NCBI RefSeq assembly: GCF_001717955.1
Contig: NZ_CP014168.1
Location: forward strand, 4,929,501 to 4,993,500
Direction: 5' to 3'
DNA: 64,000 bases
Source of the DNA: Sphingomonas panacis
GTDB lineage: Bacteria; Pseudomonadota; Alphaproteobacteria; Sphingomonadales; Sphingomonadaceae
Shown: piece by piece, positions 60,651 to 64,000 of the stretch
How positions within the stretch are numbered: the first letter of the stretch is position 1
Layout of the letters: each line of letters starts with the position of its first letter
The notes under the pieces: generated by a model
The model's input: the letters and a program-made list of their open reading frames with translations, nothing else
What the model was told of the DNA's origin: nothing
Database searches by the model: none
Made by a program: the position numbers and the translations under genes

Positions 60651-60933
60651 GTTATTCTCCTTGTAAGTGCCACCAACACACGCCCTTGACCTCGGTTCCG
60701 AAGATCTTCGTCGGAACTTCATTAGATGCATAACATAGATTTATTCCGGCGCTATTTACGATCACCTGCCCAAAGGCATGGCAAAGCAACATGCATCAAC
60801 AATATAAATTAAAGAGCCCGGCACCGTAGATGCATCGGCAAATATATTGGTAGCGGCTGCGACACATCGAAAAACGTCTGTGCGAAATGCCCGCGCTGTG
60901 GCACGTCGGGACGCGTTGCAGGACAGGACACAT

Positions 60934-62847
60934 ATGAAAACTCTAGGGATGCTGATAGCCGGCGCGACGTTGGCGATTGCGACTACGGGCAGCGCCCAAA
61001 CGCTGCCCAACGGCATCCCCACCAAGTTCAGGCCGGTCCACGCCACGTTCGATTACGATCGCCGCGAGGTCGAAGTGAAGATGCGCGATCGAGTCGCGCT
61101 GCACATGGTGCTGATTATTCCCATGGGCACGCGTGACGCACCGATCCTGCTCGAGCGCACCCCCTACGGCGCCGACAAGGCGACCAGCCGCGTCGAGAGC
61201 AGCCACGGCGTGATGCTCGTCGGCGCCGCGTTCGCCGAGTTTCTCAAGGCCGGCTACATCCTCGCGTTCGAGGATGTGCGCGGCAAGCACGGATCGAAGG
61301 GCGACTATGTCAACGAACGCCCGCTGATCGGCCCGCTCAACGGCACCAAGATCGATCATTCGACCGATGCCTATGACACGATCGAGTGGCTGACCAAGAA
61401 CGTCAAGGAAACGAACGGCCGCGTCGGCATCATCGGCACCAGCTATGACGGGATGATGGCGGCGATGGCGCTGGTCCACCCGCACCCTGCGCTGAAAGCC
61501 GCCGCGCCGATGAACCCGGTCATCAACACCTGGAAGGGCGACGACGATTTCCACGGCGGCGCGTTCCGCCAAATCGGGTATGATTACTACTTCAGCCAGG
61601 ATACCGCGCGCGGCGAAGGCGACGATCTGTGGCGTGATGCTTACGACGATTACGAAACCTTCCTGCGCGCCGGCTCCGCCACCGGCTTCGTCAAAAGCCG
61701 CGGGCTCGACCAGATTCAGGTCGTAAAGGATCTCCACGATCACCCTGCCTATGACGCGTTCTGGCAGGCGCAGGCGCTCGAGACGATCCTGCCCAAACAG
61801 CCGCAGACCGTGCCGACCCTGTGGATCGCGAGCCAATGGGATCAGGAGGATATGTACGGCGCGGTCGCCGCCTATGAGGCGGTCAGCAAGAATGACCCCA
61901 ACCACGTCAACCATCTCGCTTTGGGTCCGTGGGCGCATGGCGGCTGGAGCGGCACCGGCGACAGCCTCGGCGCGATCCGCTTCGGGTCGGATACGGCCGC
62001 GTGGTTCCGCCAGCATGTGCTGATCCCGTTCCTGGACGGCAATCTCAAGACCGGCGGCACCCCGGCCGACATTGCCCCCGTCACCGCGTTTCAGACCGGC
62101 ACCAACACGTGGCAACGCCTCCCCGGCTGGCCATCCGCCTGTGCGAGCGGTTGCGCGGCGCCGACGCGGAAGCTGTATCTTCAGGCCGGCGGCGCGCTCT
62201 CGTTCGCCGCGCCCACGGCTGACGGTGCGGACGATTATGTGTCTGACCCGGCCAAGCCGATCCCCTATCGGCTGCGTCCGATCCGCCCGACCTACGCAAC
62301 CGGATCGACCTGGCGACAATGGCTGGTCGACGACCAGCGCCCGTTCGCCGACCGCACTGACGTGCTAACTTATGAAACCGCACCGCTCGATGCCCCGCTC
62401 GCCCTCGCCGGTGCGCCTGTTGCCGACCTGATCGCTGCCACCACCGGCAGCGACGGGGATTTCGTCGTCAAGCTGATCGACGTGTACCCGGACGAATATT
62501 TCGAGAAGCCTGAACTCGGCGGCTATCAACTGCCGGTGGCGATGGACATCCTGCGCGGCCGCTATCGCGAGAGCGTCTCCGATCCCAAGCCGATCACGCC
62601 GAATGCACCGCTCAGCTACCGGTTCGCATTGCCCAATGTGAACCACGTGTTCCTCCCCGGTCACCGCATCATGGTGCAAATCCAGTCGAGCTGGTTCCCG
62701 CTCTACGATCGCAACCCGCAGACCTTTGTGCCCAACATCTTCGATGCGAAACTACAGGATTACCGCAAGGCAACGATCCGCGTGATCCATTCGCCGGCAC
62801 AAGCCAGCGCTATCGAGTTGCCGGTGGCGGACGTCGGCGCGCGGTAG
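60934..62847 (+). CDS. Exported CocE/NonD-type hydrolase (alpha-amino-acid ester hydrolase-like)
   Basis: The 637-residue protein starts at ATG 60934 (MKTLGMLIAGATLAIATTGS), a signal peptide. The X-Pro/CocE alpha/beta-hydrolase core has FEDVRGKHGSKGDY and the nucleophile in VGIIGTSYDGMMAAMAL. The acid is in IASQWDQEDMYGA and the His in LGPWAHGGWSG. A C-terminal jelly-roll runs from ~residue 430. Relatives hydrolyse alpha-amino-acid esters, beta-lactam-type amides or glutaryl amides. Substrate here unknown. Confidence 0.87.
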   Translation: MKTLGMLIAGATLAIATTGSAQTLPNGIPTKFRPVHATFDYDRREVEVKMRDRVALHMVLIIPMGTRDAPILLERTPYGADKATSRVESSHGVMLVGAAFAEFLKAGYILAFEDVRGKHGSKGDYVNERPLIGPLNGTKIDHSTDAYDTIEWLTKNVKETNGRVGIIGTSYDGMMAAMALVHPHPALKAAAPMNPVINTWKGDDDFHGGAFRQIGYDYYFSQDTARGEGDDLWRDAYDDYETFLRAGSATGFVKSRGLDQIQVVKDLHDHPAYDAFWQAQALETILPKQPQTVPTLWIASQWDQEDMYGAVAAYEAVSKNDPNHVNHLALGPWAHGGWSGTGDSLGAIRFGSDTAAWFRQHVLIPFLDGNLKTGGTPADIAPVTAFQTGTNTWQRLPGWPSACASGCAAPTRKLYLQAGGALSFAAPTADGADDYVSDPAKPIPYRLRPIRPTYATGSTWRQWLVDDQRPFADRTDVLTYETAPLDAPLALAGAPVADLIAATTGSDGDFVVKLIDVYPDEYFEKPELGGYQLPVAMDILRGRYRESVSDPKPITPNAPLSYRFALPNVNHVFLPGHRIMVQIQSSWFPLYDRNPQTFVPNIFDAKLQDYRKATIRVIHSPAQASAIELPVADVGAR

Positions 62848-62903
62848 AGTCAATATACGCTGTTCTTAACGCTTCATCATAATCCACAGATCATACAACG
62901 ACC

Positions 62904-64000
62904 ATGCGTCTCGCGACCATCACCAACTGGGCTTACGGCATCACCGTTCTGCTGACTCTCGCGTCGGGCAGCACGATGTTGCTGGCTTCCTCCGCGCAGG
63001 ACCGTGAGCGCGTGGCGATGAGCCAGCGCGCGGATCTCGACCAAGCGACGTCGACCATCGACGAGGATGTCGCGCAATTGAGCAGCCTCGCCCGCCAATT
63101 CGCGATCAGCGGCAGTCAGGCCGATCTGATCGCGTACCGCCGCGAATCAGAATCGTTAAAAGCGGTCGAGACGCGCACCGCCGCGATCCGCGATGTCGGC
63201 GCGACCCCCACAGAATTGCGATCGCTCCACGAGACATTGCACTGGGCCGACGCGCTGCGCGACGAACAGGCGGCGGCGATCGCGGCGCGCGCGCGCGGCG
63301 ATCAGCACGGCGCGGTCGCGATCCTGTTTTCGCCGGAATATGAGCGTGAGCTCGACCGCATCCAGTCGAGCGTCGAGCGCTTTCAGGAACGCATCGATCA
63401 GCGCACCGCCGCTGCCGTGGAGATCGCCGTCACGGCGTCGCAAACATGGCGGCGGGTGTCGGAGATCGTGCTGGGCCTCACCGGCTTCGTCTTCCTGTGC
63501 GTGTTGTTCTTCATATTCCGTCAGCGCGTGCTGCGTCCGGTGGTGCGGCTAAGCGATGTCGTCACCCGGCTCGCGGCGCAGGACTATGCCACCGAATGGC
63601 CGCAATACCCGCAGGTCGACGAGATCGGCGACATGGCGCAGGCGCTTCGGGGCTTTCGCGAAAACGGCATCGTCCGGCAAAGGCTGGAGAAGGAGCGCGA
63701 TGCCGATCGCGCCGTGCGCGATCTGCTGTCGCGGATGACGCAGCGGATGCAGCGCTGCGACACGGTGCAGGATCTCACCGGCGTGATCGAACGCTTCGCG
63801 CCCGAAGTCGCGCCGCGGCTGGCCGGCAGTTTCTATCTGTTCGACGCGGAGCGCAACGTGATGGCCGTCGCGGCGCACTGGCTCGGCCCGGTCCACTCGC
63901 GAGACGAATTCGTACCGATGGCCTGCTGGGGGCTGCGTCGCGGCCGGCAGCACCGGCCGGCGGGCGACCATATCGACGTGCCGTGCGACCATGTCGCGCA
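62904..64000 (+). CDS. HAMP-GAF signalling protein, N-terminal part (runs off the window)
   Basis: From ATG 62904 (MRLATITNWAYGITVLLTLA) the frame is open to the window end, 365 codons. A first membrane helix is at ~10-30, a periplasmic helical sensor region spans ~35-180, and a second helix (IVLGLTGFVFLCVLFFIF) precedes a HAMP domain (RVLRPVVRLSDVVTRLAAQD). A GAF-type domain starts near residue 280 (LTGVIERFAPEVAPRLAGSF, then ACWGLRRGRQH). In relatives with this layout the output is commonly GGDEF or a histidine kinase. The C-terminus is not visible, so the output is undecided. Confidence 0.8.
   Translation, partial: MRLATITNWAYGITVLLTLASGSTMLLASSAQDRERVAMSQRADLDQATSTIDEDVAQLSSLARQFAISGSQADLIAYRRESESLKAVETRTAAIRDVGATPTELRSLHETLHWADALRDEQAAAIAARARGDQHGAVAILFSPEYERELDRIQSSVERFQERIDQRTAAAVEIAVTASQTWRRVSEIVLGLTGFVFLCVLFFIFRQRVLRPVVRLSDVVTRLAAQDYATEWPQYPQVDEIGDMAQALRGFRENGIVRQRLEKERDADRAVRDLLSRMTQRMQRCDTVQDLTGVIERFAPEVAPRLAGSFYLFDAERNVMAVAAHWLGPVHSRDEFVPMACWGLRRGRQHRPAGDHIDVPCDHVA

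Overview
The window is GC-rich alphaproteobacterial DNA, most likely from Sphingomonas or a close relative. This is inferred from the protein style: TonB-dependent receptor and oligopeptide-transporter loci, a MucR/Ros homologue, a quinoprotein glucose dehydrogenase, DUF485/ActP, and dense GC-biased genes that overlap by a few bases. No rRNA or CRISPR array was seen. There is one tRNA, tRNA-Thr(CGT), at 359-434.

Left part (about 0.36-24.5 kb): a putative genomic island. It starts at the 3' end of tRNA-Thr, next to a DUF4102-type tyrosine integrase. It appears to end at 24511-24530, where a near-copy of the tRNA 3' end, including CCA, is found. The island has layers. An old IS21-family element (outer IS) has lost its left end. 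Its istB is cut twice: by a complete second IS21 element (2624-5235, 5-bp target duplication CGCCT) and by a three-gene serine-recombinase element (about 5698-8253, apparent AC core). Removing both restores the istB reading frame. After this come a secreted S41-peptidase/LprI-like pair and two related IS91-type units in the same orientation (11941-14465 and 21844-24367). Between the IS91 units lie a second large serine recombinase, a GAF-PAS-GGDEF diguanylate cyclase, a truncated 24-codon gene start, a frameshifted MucR homologue, a 12-bp x 12 tandem repeat, and a convergent pair made of an Mrr-type endonuclease and a GIY-YIG-like protein. That pair is the best candidate for an undescribed defence module.

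Middle part (24.6-38.2 kb): a peptide-uptake and salvage neighbourhood. A TonB receptor (with a one-base frameshift in a 6-T tract), a membrane-anchored serine hydrolase and a POT oligopeptide transporter are tightly coupled on the minus strand. Divergent to them are an XRE-cupin regulator and a dipeptide-epimerase-like enolase-superfamily enzyme. An ArsB-like permease, an MFS permease, a two-module VOC protein, a secreted protein of unknown function and a carboxylesterase follow.

Right part (38.4-64 kb): ordinary chromosomal genes. These include DUF485/ActP symport, a diacylglycerol-kinase-like lipid kinase, an esterase, an MscS channel, an outer-membrane beta-barrel, a GH5-like hydrolase coupled to a fused glycosyltransferase/UDP-galactopyranose mutase, a DUF72 protein, an Mfd-like helicase, a PQQ glucose dehydrogenase, a dicarboxylate/amino-acid symporter, a methyltransferase coupled to a haem-oxygenase-like protein, a DUF4142 protein, a CocE-type hydrolase, and a HAMP-GAF signalling protein that runs off the window end.
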